The translations under genes were made by a program, and so were the position numbers. Positions 54,235-63,460 of a stretch of 64,000 nt of DNA are shown here, piece after piece (the first letter of the stretch is position 1; each line of letters starts with the position of its first letter). This DNA is from DAIOXA01 sp050949165 (GTDB lineage Bacteria > Bacillota > Proteinivoracia > UBA4975), in contig JBMNFF010000001.1 of the NCBI GenBank assembly GCA_050949165.1, positions 930,001-994,000 of the forward strand, given 5' to 3'. The notes below the pieces were generated by a model, which made no database searches, was not told the origin of the DNA, and saw only the letters and a list, made by a program, of their open reading frames with translations.

Positions 54235-54690
54235 CTACACCAGACCGGGGAAATCCCACTGGCGCAGATATTCGTACACAGCCACCGCCACCGCGTTGCT
54301 GAGGTTCAACGACCGAAAATCCGGGTCCATGGGCAGGCGCACATTCTCCCCCAGGGCCATTATTTCCGGAGGCAGGCCCCCCGTCTCCCGGCCGAAGACC
54401 ATCATGGTCTCCCGGGGCCATTGCACATCCACATGGCGCACCTTGCCCTTGGTGGTCATGCACCAGATTTGGCGGTGGTGATGCCGGCTCCAGAATTCAT
54501 CCCAGTCCCTATAGACGGCCACATCCAGCTTGGGCCAGTAATCCAGGCCCGCCCGCTTCACCGCCGCATCGCTGACCGAAAAGCCCAATGGTCCAACCAG
54601 GTGCAGCCGGGATCTGGTAACCACACAGGTACGCCCGATATTCCCGGTATTGTGGGGAATCTCCGGCCGCACCAAGACAATGTCCAGCAA
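54235..54690 (-). CDS. trmL: tRNA (cytidine(34)-2'-O)-methyltransferase TrmL
   Basis: SPOUT methyltransferase of 151 residues: LDIVLVRPEIPHNTGNIGRT, VFGRETGGLPPEIM and MDPDFRSLNLSNAVAVAVYEYLRQ form the trefoil-knot SAM site. 2'-O-methylates the wobble base of tRNA-Leu in known members. Two-base gap to the uracil-DNA glycosylase gene. Confidence 0.92.
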   Translation of the reverse strand: MLDIVLVRPEIPHNTGNIGRTCVVTRSRLHLVGPLGFSVSDAAVKRAGLDYWPKLDVAVYRDWDEFWSRHHHRQIWCMTTKGKVRHVDVQWPRETMMVFGRETGGLPPEIMALGENVRLPMDPDFRSLNLSNAVAVAVYEYLRQWDFPGLV

Positions 54691-54692
54691 GC

Positions 54693-55274
54693 TTATTCCT
54701 CCCTGAGCAACCGCTTGTAGTAATCCCGAATGACCTTAAAATCCTCCCACACCGGCCGCTTTAACTTGGGATCCCGGAGCAGGGCTGCCGGGTGGAAGGT
54801 GGCGGTGATATCTATACCCCGGTACTTGGACCAGCGGCCCCGGTCCCGGGTTATCCGCAAATCCGGGCTGATGAGGGTCTGGCCCGCCAGGGCCCCCAGG
54901 CAGATGATGAGTTTGGGGGATACCAGCTCTATCTGCCGCTCCAGCCAGGGCAGACAGCACTTGGTCTCGTCGGCCTTGGGCAGGCGGTTGCCCGGCGGCC
55001 GGCATTTGACCACATTGGTTATGTACACATCCTCCATTGGCAATTCCGCCGCCGCCAGAATCTTGTCCAGAAGTTGCCCGGCAGGCCCCACAAAGGGCTG
55101 GCCCAGGGCATCCTCCTGGCCGCCGGGACCCTCACCCACCAACATCACCCGGCCGGCAGGATTGCCCCGGCTGATAACCACCTGCCGACAGCCCTGGCGC
55201 AGCCCGCAGGACCGGCACTCCAGGTTGGCTGCATACAGGCTGTCCATATCCTTATATTGGAGCATATCTAACAT
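54693..55274 (-). CDS. Family-4 uracil-DNA glycosylase (Fe-S)
   Basis: 193 residues: CRSCGLRQGC near the N-terminus and KCCLPWLERQ in the middle provide four Cys for a 4Fe-4S cluster. LVGEGPGGQEDALGQPFVGPAGQLLD is motif A, TNVVKCRPPGNRLP the middle motif and FHPAALLRD the C-terminal motif. Removes uracil from DNA. First gene of the operon running down to perR region neighbours. Confidence 0.92.
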   Translation of the reverse strand: MLDMLQYKDMDSLYAANLECRSCGLRQGCRQVVISRGNPAGRVMLVGEGPGGQEDALGQPFVGPAGQLLDKILAAAELPMEDVYITNVVKCRPPGNRLPKADETKCCLPWLERQIELVSPKLIICLGALAGQTLISPDLRITRDRGRWSKYRGIDITATFHPAALLRDPKLKRPVWEDFKVIRDYYKRLLREE

Positions 55275-55472
55275 AAAGCTCCCCCCTTAGCCTACAATTA
55301 CTATACCATTGTACATTCGCCGGGACAAAGCTGCATTCCTGCCTGCATCTCTGGGGTGTCGGCAATGCCCTGATCGCTTCCGTCGCAACGCCCTTTATTA
55401 CATGAGCCATTCACCTTCCTGATAATAATGGTGCTACCCGCAGGGTATGTTTATCTGTTCTGATAATTATGG

Positions 55473-55478
55473 TATAAT
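55473..55478 (+). promoter_or_regulatory. Candidate -10 box of the secreted propeller gene
   Basis: TATAAT with a weak TTTATC 17 bases before it. The 263 bases between the glycosylase and the propeller genes show nothing else. Confidence 0.4.
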
Positions 55479-55537
55479 CTAAATTGACAGTACCACTATA
55501 CTCGAATCCCCCACCACCTAGCGGAGAGTGATAAAGC

Positions 55538-57429
55538 GTGACTGATCTTGGCTTGAGAATGGCGTGTTTATTAGTCTTAATCTGCCTGCTTCTGCTTTTT
55601 CAACCAGCATATGCAGTTGAAGCGAACTGGACTGTGGTCCAAGGCCCGTTCGCCGACCTTCAGGAGATAGTCTTTGACGGCAACCAGTATCTTGCCATAG
55701 GGGATGGCAATATTCTCGCTTCCAGCGACGGGGCAAGTTGGACCCTGGTATATTCCCATGATAAAGCCCTCAACGGCATCACCTGGAATGGGAGCATATT
55801 TGTCGCTGTCGGTTCCGGCATCCTCACATCCACTGATGGGATAAACTGGACTGAATGTTTCTCCGATAATATGTATCTTTACGGTGTGGCCTGGGGCGAT
55901 AATCAGTTTGTTGCTGTCGGAGAATCTGGTAAAATATTCGCTTCCAAGGACGGAGCAAATTGGATCAGTCAGCAATCGGGCTGCTCTGATGACTTATCAC
56001 ACATAACATTTGGCCAGGGAAAATTCGTAGCAGTAGGCCCTGAAAGCATTTTATGCTCTCCCGACGGGGATAATTGGACCAAGCAGGATGCTCCGATTAC
56101 TTTGAGCAGGGTCAGGTGGCTGAACGGTCGATTCTTTGCCGCGGGCAATGGACTCCTCACATCCTCTGACGGTGGGACCTGGAAGCAGGACTCCCAGTTT
56201 TGATTCTTACCTAAAAGACATCGCATGGAATGGCGCACATTACATCGCCGCTGGCACCGCCGGAAGTGTCTATACGTCCCGGGACGGCGTAGCATGGACC
56301 AAGGAGAAAGCCGGCATTAGCTGAACCGCTCTCATCCCTGACCTGGGGGCGAGACCAGCTGGTGGCTGTTGGGGAAGGGACTGTTCTCACCTCCCCTGAC
56401 GGCTCTGCCTGGAAGAGTTGCGTTTCAGAATCAGTCGCCCCTCTCTTCACTGTCGCCTGGAGTGATGGACAGTTCATGGCGCTGGGGGAGAGGGCTTATT
56501 CGTCACCCAATGGACTGGAATGGGCATTGGCAGACTGGTACTGGGGCAACAACAGACCCATTCGTGGATGCGCCCGGGGGCAGGACAGATGGGTTGCGGT
56601 GGGTTGGTCAGACTATGATTTCAACGGCTACATTTATACTTTTGACGGCAACACCTTGCTGGAAACCGGCACAACTGTACCCAACCTTCCCTTCCTGGAG
56701 GATGTAATCTGGACTGATAAATCTTTTGTTGCCATCGGATACGGCGACGCCGTCTATCTTTCCTCCGATGGCTTGAATTGGAGGGAACAGAAAACCCCAG
56801 TCCTGGGCAGGTTGTTGAGCATCGCCCAAGGAAATGAGCAGTTGATCGCCGTCGGCGAAGGCGGGATTATTGCCACCTCACCCGACGGGATTACATGGTC
56901 AGAAGTAAACTCCGGTGCCACGGAACACCTGACAGGAGTAATTTGGGGAGATGACCAGTATGTGGCGGTGGGAGAAAAGGGCATTATCCTCACTTCCCCT
57001 GACGGCGTAACCTGGACTAAACAGGACTCGGGTACTGATAGTTTTCTGTGTAGCGTGGCCCGGGGCAATGAACTCTTCGTTGCAGTTGGAAGCCAGGGCG
57101 TCATCTTGATCTCTGCCGATGGAAAGAATTGGTATACCAGCTCCTCTGGCGTTAAATTTAAGCTACATGATATCACCTGGAGCCAGAATACATTCATAGT
57201 GAGTGGGGATTTTGGCTCGGTACTGTATGCTGCTGAAGAAACCCTGGCAAAATCTCTTCCGGAGCGCATTCCTGAAGAGGAACCGGTTAACCAGGATAAT
57301 CCTGCTGAAACTCAAGTCCCCTGGTCGAAGAATTCCCTCTTGTTTTTCTCTTGCTGCGTGGGAGCATTGGCAATCCTGGTCATCGGTATTCTCATGGCCG
57401 CTCACAAAAATGCTAAAACTAATCGCTAG
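55538..57429 (+). pseudogene. Secreted repeat beta-propeller, broken by two +1 frameshifts
   Basis: Extracellular protein of unknown role, about 630 residues when joined. Signal peptide MACLLVLICLLLLFQPAYAV, then about a dozen repeats of the form GNQYLAIGDGNILASSDGASW with an aromatic strand between, resembling BNR or YCF48 propellers. A C-terminal membrane helix (LLFFSCCVGALAILVIGILMAA) and basic tail follow. Stop 1 (56201-56203) falls after KQDSQF, the next frame resumes SFDSYLKDIAWNG, and its stop is at 56322-56324 with AEPLSSLTWGRDQ one frame further. Each break needs one extra base (one is a CCC at 56189-56191). Confidence 0.85.
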
Positions 57430-57437
57430 ATAATAGC

Positions 57438-57470
57438 GGGGACGGACCTTTGCCGCAAATTAGACAGATT
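57438..57470. repeat. Dispersed repeat, copy 1
   Basis: GGGGACGGACCTTTGCCGC followed by AAATTAGACAG; nearly the same string occurs at 63461-63491. Confidence 0.65.
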
Positions 57471-57500
57471 CCTGGCTGGCTTGCAGTTCCGTCCCCAATT

Positions 57501-57641
57501 CTTGTTGACCTGCCCATGGATTTCGCCGATGCCACCCTACTGGTAGCGGCAGAAATTACCGAGAGTAGGGACATTATCTCCATAGATTCAGACTTCTTCA
57601 TCTATCGGCTGCAACGCCAACATCTCAATAATATCTTGTTC
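57501..57641 (+). pseudogene. PIN-domain (VapC-like) C-terminal remnant
   Basis: The open frame contains LPMDFADATLLVAAEITESR then DIISIDSDFFIYRLQRQHL. This is the Asp-rich C-terminal half of a PIN ribonuclease (ADA and DSDF). The N-terminal half is missing; the frame before it is repeat sequence. Probably a dead toxin gene. Confidence 0.65.
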
Positions 57642-57644
57642 AGA

Positions 57645-57667
57645 CGCCTGATTCTGGGCGTTTTTTC
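57645..57667 (+). terminator. Terminator after the PIN remnant
   Basis: ACGCC-tgattctg-GGCGT followed by TTTTTC. From here to 58035 only an A+T-rich leader is seen, with a second AAAGGAGG at about 57965 that has no start codon after it. Confidence 0.6.
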
Positions 57668-58035
57668 TTCCCTTAGATCCCTTTGGTGAGAAGGGTCCTC
57701 TTCTCGCAACCAGCCCCTTTCGAGGGTATTGGCGATAAGGGGTCCGTTCCGATCGGCGTTAGCGTAATATTACTGTACAGTAGGTTGACACCGTCAATTT
57801 GCATTTAAAGTTGCTATCTTCCGATTGTTATGGTAAAACTTTAATTGAGCAAGAAAACTACTCAAATTTCTGGTAACCGGACTCCATATTTACATAATTC
57901 CCCATACTTTATCCCCTCAGCCTATACTCTGCTCAATAGGCTTTTTCTGCTGTACATTTTATTTAAAGGAGGCGAAAAACCGCGATAGGCGAGAAAACTG
58001 GAGTAAATTACTTAATAGAAGGAGGTGAATGATTA

Positions 58036-58428
58036 ATGAAGAAGTATCTTGTATTCATTGCCTTAATCCTTACTCTAGCTGTTTTAAGTGTCTTACATGT
58101 AAGTGCGGCCCTAAACTATCGGGAATATACCCGATGGGCGTCCCCGCTAGACGATCCTTCAACAGTACTTTTTGAACACCAGTTCACTGCTCAGGTCTAC
58201 TACGAGTATGAAACAGGCTATTTTGTCGTCGCCTATCACGTTCCCCTATATACACAACCTGCACCAACTGGATATTCTCATTCCCAGTCCATGCAGGGGG
58301 CTCATGGGGTTGGGTATAATGTCAATTACCCCGTAACCAGCGCCCGCTACAGGCAAGCAGATGAGGCGCTTGTGGCCTCCCTAACAAAAACTTGGGTATT
58401 CATTGGACCCGGAGCGATGAGTCCTTAA
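58036..58428 (+). CDS. Small exported protein, candidate bacteriocin precursor
   Basis: 130 residues. Signal peptide MKKYLVFIALILTLAVLSVL with a likely cut after HVSA. The mature part (about 105 residues) has no Cys, is rich in Tyr, Ser and His (HVPLYTQPAPTGYSHSQSM, HGVGYNVNYPVTSARY) and ends WVFIGPGAMSP. GAAGGAGGTGAATGATTA precedes the ATG. It heads an operon with a DUF1430-like membrane protein and an Lcn972-group ATPase, the place where lactococcin-972-type genes sit. Sequence likeness to Lcn972 itself is only general (secreted, aromatic-rich, no Cys). Confidence 0.7.
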   Translation: MKKYLVFIALILTLAVLSVLHVSAALNYREYTRWASPLDDPSTVLFEHQFTAQVYYEYETGYFVVAYHVPLYTQPAPTGYSHSQSMQGAHGVGYNVNYPVTSARYRQADEALVASLTKTWVFIGPGAMSP

Positions 58429-58468
58429 GTCTAGTTATGCAAAGCCATTTTCTTAGGGGGGAAGAAAC

Positions 58469-60646
58469 ATGTTACCAAAAATCCTTGAGAAACCGCTGCA
58501 AAAGCTATTCGTTATCCTGTTCCTCATTTTTGCCTTTTCCGCTTATGGGATGGCTTTCTCCTTTTCCCAATGGCAAGATAGGGACAAGGTCGTTTTATGG
58601 TGTCACCAGCCGGATTTTCAGGTTTATCAGTTGTTATTGGCGCCAGATTTAGGGGGAGAGGCTCCGCTAACCGTCGCTGAAACCCTAACAAACTTGTCTG
58701 AAACCCACGGAATAAATGTATTTTTGCGGGCGGCGGAGCAATTTAATGCGAATACAATAGGCGCGGAGTTTTTTGTCCACTTACAATATGACGAGTACTT
58801 GGACAGGCTCCCTACTAGCACGCCTCTGTGGACAAGAGCTAGCGATTTTAACCAGGCTGTTGGCCAGATTATTACCAACAAAGAGGCGGCAAATAAGGCC
58901 GGGCACCTAATAATTACTTCAAAAGCTACGACCTTCAGTATTACTCCCCTACAGTCCTTCGACCGATTCCATGACATTGGCAATATATATATATCCGGCA
59001 AGAACGGGCCGCAGCTGGATAGGTTTGTCGCCGGGTTGCAGGAGGCATTTCCTGAATTACAGCTAAATTATATGGATTATGAGGGACACGGTTTACTCTA
59101 TAACATCCGGAGCCTTCTGCAAAGTTTGCGCACCCCCATCCTGGTTTCCGGCGCCTTTTTGTTCTTGACCGCGGCGGTGTATATGTTTAATCAACAGCGT
59201 GCCATTCTGATTGAGAAACTTCATGGTCTGTCCAACGGCAGAATTCTTTTTACTCGCCTATGGCAGGTACTGTGGCCATCCTGGTCCATCAGCTTGGCGC
59301 TGACCCTTCCCTTCCACGCAATATACAACGGCTATTTCAATTCCCGCCTCTTGACGGTTTTCATGGTATACCTCTCTGCCCTCTTACTGATATCGGCTCT
59401 GGTGGCAATCTGTTCAACCGCAGCGCTGGCTTATATCATGCACCTGCGCCCGGCGGATTTGCTGAAGCACATGAAACCTGATTTTATCCTATTGAGCAGC
59501 ACATTTTTTATCAAGGTCATTACAATTCCTTTGCTTATCCTCAGCCTATCAGCCAGCGCTTATAACCTATCGACCTCATTAGAGCAGCGCAGTCAGATTA
59601 GCGCCTACAAAGAACTCTACAAGAATTATGTCTATGTGGTGGGTGACAATATCCCCGGTAAAGATGTGGGAATTGGTCCAGGGGGAAGCTATATCAACCG
59701 GGTGTACGCCTCCCTAAATTCAGAACATGATGTGGTGTTCTTCTCCGATCGCTCCCAATGGTTTGAAGTAATATCCGTGGACACCTTGTATGGATATACT
59801 AATAGCGAATACGTAAATAGATTAAAATTGGTGGACACCGAGAACAATGTCGTTTCTCTCAAAGCTGACCGAGATTACGTCCTTGTGCCGGAACGACACT
59901 ATGCTTTATTTAAGAGTGAACTCTACGCTTATAAAGAAGCCATGTACCACGTTGCCCCTATTATTGGGGACATACATTCCTTGAGCGATGACGAGATTGA
60001 AGCTGAGGTTTTCGGCAATTTCATTATAATTAAAGATAATCAATCCATACCCACTTTAGATATATCAATGCTTAACAAAGCTTTCGTTGATAATTACATC
60101 CTCATTATCCGCCAGGACAACCTTTATTTGCCCGAAAACGGCATCAGTATTTGGCTTGATATTGAAGGGCTGAGTAATTATGAGGACGCATTTAACCGCA
60201 CTTTGGCAGAACTTGGTCCTGCATTGGTGGGTTTTGCGCCAGTTTCCTCCCTTTTGGAGCAGGTTCTTTCCGAGAACCAAGCAATGCTTTCCATGTACCT
60301 CCGGGAAACAATGATTTATTTGCTGTTATTAATCTTTATTTCCTATCTCACCCTCTACTTCTTCTACCATACCCGCCTTCAGCAGACAGCTGTAAGGGCC
60401 TTACATGGTCACTCTATCTTTGACCAGTTCTGGCAAATGACCGTTTTCATCCTCATCCTAGACAATATCGCTTTCCTATACCTGGTTTTCCGAGGGTCGT
60501 ATATGGGTCAACTCATGCACCTACCTCCAAAATGGGTTTACTCGGCATTTATTTTCCTTCTCGGCCTGGATGTAGGCATACTGATGCTGTCGGTGAATGG
60601 CTTTAAGAGGAAATCTATTCACAACATCGTTAAGCGCATTGACTAG
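58469..60646 (+). CDS. Bacteriocin-associated membrane protein (DUF1430/lactococcin-972 group)
   Basis: 725 residues. N-terminal helix (about 14-34), an outside domain (35-215), helices at about 224-245, 265-285, 295-325 and 345-365, a second outside domain (370-610), and helices at about 615-635, 660-680 and 690-710. This FtsX/MacB-like plan of two outside loops is that of the permease-immunity protein in Lcn972-type clusters. GGGGGGAAGAAAC precedes the ATG. Exports the peptide or protects the cell; the two roles cannot be separated from sequence. Confidence 0.75.
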   Translation: MLPKILEKPLQKLFVILFLIFAFSAYGMAFSFSQWQDRDKVVLWCHQPDFQVYQLLLAPDLGGEAPLTVAETLTNLSETHGINVFLRAAEQFNANTIGAEFFVHLQYDEYLDRLPTSTPLWTRASDFNQAVGQIITNKEAANKAGHLIITSKATTFSITPLQSFDRFHDIGNIYISGKNGPQLDRFVAGLQEAFPELQLNYMDYEGHGLLYNIRSLLQSLRTPILVSGAFLFLTAAVYMFNQQRAILIEKLHGLSNGRILFTRLWQVLWPSWSISLALTLPFHAIYNGYFNSRLLTVFMVYLSALLLISALVAICSTAALAYIMHLRPADLLKHMKPDFILLSSTFFIKVITIPLLILSLSASAYNLSTSLEQRSQISAYKELYKNYVYVVGDNIPGKDVGIGPGGSYINRVYASLNSEHDVVFFSDRSQWFEVISVDTLYGYTNSEYVNRLKLVDTENNVVSLKADRDYVLVPERHYALFKSELYAYKEAMYHVAPIIGDIHSLSDDEIEAEVFGNFIIIKDNQSIPTLDISMLNKAFVDNYILIIRQDNLYLPENGISIWLDIEGLSNYEDAFNRTLAELGPALVGFAPVSSLLEQVLSENQAMLSMYLRETMIYLLLLIFISYLTLYFFYHTRLQQTAVRALHGHSIFDQFWQMTVFILILDNIAFLYLVFRGSYMGQLMHLPPKWVYSAFIFLLGLDVGILMLSVNGFKRKSIHNIVKRID

Positions 60647-60667
60647 TACAGAGGAGGTCGCAAAAGT

Positions 60668-61327
60668 ATGGGGATTGTTAAATTAGATGGGATTTGCAAA
60701 TCCTACGGAGAACAAAGGGTCCTTACTAATTTTAGTTATACTTTTATAACAGGAAAGATAACCGCGATTACTGGACCATCGGGATCCGGAAAATCTACCC
60801 TTTTGAATATCATCGGTCTATTAGAGCGGCCTGACCGGGGCCGGGTAGAGATTTTCAACCAATCGAATATTAACCCTGCCACAAGGCGAGCAATGCTGTT
60901 ATTGCGCCATAAAATCGGTTATCTGTTCCAGAACTTTGCGCTGATCGATAACCAGACAGTAAAGGAAAATCTCCTGGTTGCCCTGGCTTACCGCAAAGGA
61001 GACAAGAATCGGATGATAGCCAAAGCCCTGGAAAATGTAGGACTGGCAGGCTTTGAAAAGAAGAAAGTATATCAGTGCTCTGGTGGAGAGCAACAGAGGA
61101 TTGCCGTAGCCAGGTTACTTCTTAAGCCCTGTGAATTGGTGCTGGCAGATGAGCCAACGGGCAGCTTAGACGAAGGCAATAAGCGGACCATCTTCAGCTT
61201 GCTCCGTCTGCTCCAGGAGAGTGGGAAGACAATCATCGTCGTCTCCCATGATCCAGAGGTCATCGATTTATGTCATGAGAAAATTTCCCTGGAAGATTAT
61301 AAGGAGCGCATGACAGCTGCCAATTAA
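60668..61327 (+). CDS. ABC transporter ATPase (lactococcin-972 group type)
   Basis: 219 residues: Walker A GPSGSGKSTLLNIIG, Q-loop IGYLFQNFALIDNQTVKENL, signature CSGGEQQRIAVARLL, Walker B ELVLADEPTGSLDEGN and switch VVSHDPEVIDLC. The QNFALIDNQTVKENL stretch is characteristic of the ATPases paired with Lcn972-type systems; LolD/MacB relatives are the alternative. GAGGAGGTCGCAAAAGT precedes the ATG. 21 bases after the membrane-protein gene. Confidence 0.85.
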   Translation: MGIVKLDGICKSYGEQRVLTNFSYTFITGKITAITGPSGSGKSTLLNIIGLLERPDRGRVEIFNQSNINPATRRAMLLLRHKIGYLFQNFALIDNQTVKENLLVALAYRKGDKNRMIAKALENVGLAGFEKKKVYQCSGGEQQRIAVARLLLKPCELVLADEPTGSLDEGNKRTIFSLLRLLQESGKTIIVVSHDPEVIDLCHEKISLEDYKERMTAAN

Positions 61328-61348
61328 CCCCCAGGGGGTAAAGTCAGA

Positions 61349-62347
61349 ATGATGGGAGGAAGGAGCGTGTACAGATCAGCAAAAGTCTTAGGGACCATTA
61401 TCCTCTCTGCCTTAATTGCACTAGGCATTTGGGCAGTCTTTATGCGCGCCGACTCCCCGGAGCCGTTGAAAATAATCGATGTAAGCGCATTTAAAAGTAG
61501 ACTGGAACTCCAGTGGATCAAGGCATGGGAACCGGATTTTTCTATGGGTTACTGCATGCGCTTGTATAGTTCCGAACGCATCATTGATTCCGATATTACA
61601 GTTAATAAAAATGAGCCGGTCAGGTTATTCGTCTCGTTATTTAACGACAACCCTTACCATGCTAATAGCAGATTGTTAATCTTCTTAAATGGGCGGCCGA
61701 TTCCTTATAGCATCGATGGCGCCGACGCCCAGGACTTCTATACCCACGAGCTTCCACCTGGAGGGATAATCAATATACCTATTGAGGCAGATTGCTCAGA
61801 GATCGAGTATAATGAGAACATAATCACCTTCTTGTACCTGCACCGTCTAGATGACAAGCCAAGTGAGGATATGCACATCCCGGATTTTACCTCAGCAATC
61901 ACCAGAAGGCTACTGATTATTAACAATGCTGAGGGTTCTTGCCTTAATGAAATGAGCTTAACAGCAACTGAGACCGCGGACCCGAGCCTTGTCAACCAAG
62001 GGCAAGCGATAACCCTGTTGCATCTAATCGACGAAATCCCCAATAAACAAAGGACTCAGCTGAAGGCCCCTTCCATTCCCTGCACTTTATACATTAGTGC
62101 TTACGACCCCAACCCCAGACTTTACGCAACATGGTTTTTCGTTAATGATGAGCCGGTTATGCTAGAAGAACAGCCCTGCCTTGTATGGAAGTCGGGCTTA
62201 GATGTCATGCTGCGCCGCTCTGTAGTATTACCTGCTCCGCCGATGAAATCAGCCTCGCTCTATGCTGTATCCATCCCTTTGCAAAGTGCGGATGAACGGT
62301 GGCGCATAATGTCCTCAGAGAAAGTAGAACTACAATTCCAGGACTAA
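61349..62347 (+). CDS. Membrane-anchored extracellular protein of the cassette, unknown
   Basis: 332 residues. One helix near the N-terminus (VLGTIILSALIALGIWAVF, residues 13-31), then an all-beta-looking outside part with SRLLIFLNGRPIPYS and TLYISAYDPNPRLYATWFF. No Cys pairing or catalytic motif is seen; the family is not recognised. Alternative start is the GTG at 61367 behind GGGAGGAAGGAGC. 22 bases after the ATPase gene, so it is part of the operon; it may modulate immunity or transport. Absent from the classic three-gene Lcn972 cluster. Confidence 0.6.
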   Translation: MMGGRSVYRSAKVLGTIILSALIALGIWAVFMRADSPEPLKIIDVSAFKSRLELQWIKAWEPDFSMGYCMRLYSSERIIDSDITVNKNEPVRLFVSLFNDNPYHANSRLLIFLNGRPIPYSIDGADAQDFYTHELPPGGIINIPIEADCSEIEYNENIITFLYLHRLDDKPSEDMHIPDFTSAITRRLLIINNAEGSCLNEMSLTATETADPSLVNQGQAITLLHLIDEIPNKQRTQLKAPSIPCTLYISAYDPNPRLYATWFFVNDEPVMLEEQPCLVWKSGLDVMLRRSVVLPAPPMKSASLYAVSIPLQSADERWRIMSSEKVELQFQD

Positions 62348-62553
62348 ACCATAGTCGAATATTCATGCAAAAAAGCCTAATTGCCCGCCCCCTTTACTAA
62401 GATAACTATTACCAAACCCTGGCGTTGTTCTCCGTTCTAATGAGTGAACAAGTGCGTGAAATATGCAATCCCATCACAATTTTTGAACTAAATGATATCA
62501 CGGCTGGCTAGCAGCGACGAGGTTCTTCAAAAAAACCTACAGTAACTTGACGT
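62348..62553. other. Intergenic region after the cassette
   Basis: No gene seen; A+T-rich, no clear terminator directly after the cassette. Confidence 0.4.
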
Positions 62554-62662
62554 TCCGACGCCTGAAGCGTCGGATACTGGTAACGATAATCTGGCATGAT
62601 ATTAGTTGGTCCCCGCCGTGCCCTGACGGCACAGCGGAACCAACGGGCACTGGCACCCGTTA
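62554..62662. other. Three tandem hairpins
   Basis: TCCGACGC/GCGTCGGA (62554-62574), a 40-base stem with GTTGGT...ACCAAC and inner GCCGTGCC/GGCAC (62605-62644), and AACGGGCAC/GTGCCCGTT-like (62642-62661) followed on the minus strand by sequence for the Uma2 stop. The last may be the Uma2 terminator in the + direction (GAAAAAATAAC follows) or a structured RNA. Confidence 0.55.
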
Positions 62663-63388
62663 AGAAAAAATAACGTCGATGGGTATCACCAGGCCGGGGA
62701 AAACCGTCGACTCTATACTTTCGCCCGCTTTGCAAGTAGTCAAACTCAGCACTTCCCGGTTTTCGGAAAAGGAAAAGTGGTTGACCTGCTTGTTTTCAGG
62801 GTCCACCAGCCAGTACTCCCTGACGCCGCTGCTAAGATACAGGTTATATTTTGCCACAAGGTCCTTGTTTCTGGTGGAGGGAGAGAGAACCTCTACAACC
62901 AACGTCGGCACGCCCCAATACTTGCGTTTCTCATCGACTTTATCAGTATCGCAAATCACGACGATATCGGGCTGAACGACATTGGGGTTTTCTTCAAACT
63001 TTGTGGCGTAGCCAAACAACCTAACATCAAAAGGTGCCGTCAGTGAACGACAGGGCTTGCCCTTGAAGAAGTTATAAAAGTGTCCGACAATTTCGGCGAT
63101 GGCAGTCTGATGGTGAAAGTCCGGGGAAGCCAACAGGTAAATCTCGCCATTGATCAACTCGTATCTCTGCTCCGATGACTCCACCAGGGCCATATACTCC
63201 TCGTAGCTGATCTTTCTCTTGGTCTTATATTGCTTGGCTTCTTCGTAAACATAGAAATGATCGGGATCGGAATAATGAGAGAGCCTGGCCACCCCCTTGC
63301 CGTTCTTGACAATGATGATCTCGTCCTTTTCCACCAGCGCAAGATACTTGCCAAAGGCGTTCTGAAAGTCAGTTGCATTGACCCGCAA
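62660..63388 (-). CDS. Phd-like antitoxin domain fused to Uma2 (DUF820) nuclease-fold protein
   Basis: About 242 residues. Residues 1-40 carry a Phd-type domain (VNATDFQNAFGKYLALVEKD, IIIVKNGKGVARLSHY). After a linker comes Uma2: SYEEYMALVESSEQRYELINGEIYLLASP, VVQPDIVVICD, PTLVVEVLSPSTRNKDLVAKYNLYLSSGVREYWLVDP, with the PD-(D/E)xK-like Asp, Glu and Lys/Tyr. The TTG at 63388 has GGGGGTG before it; an ATG at 63406 has no ribosome site. Uma2 function is unknown. Confidence 0.83.
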   Translation of the reverse strand: MRVNATDFQNAFGKYLALVEKDEIIIVKNGKGVARLSHYSDPDHFYVYEEAKQYKTKRKISYEEYMALVESSEQRYELINGEIYLLASPDFHHQTAIAEIVGHFYNFFKGKPCRSLTAPFDVRLFGYATKFEENPNVVQPDIVVICDTDKVDEKRKYWGVPTLVVEVLSPSTRNKDLVAKYNLYLSSGVREYWLVDPENKQVNHFSFSENREVLSLTTCKAGESIESTVFPGLVIPIDVIFS

Positions 63389-63460
63389 AATAACACCCCC
63401 ATCCATTGATTCGCCACTACTATATAGAATAATAGCTATAACGTCAAGAAATTAGCTACT

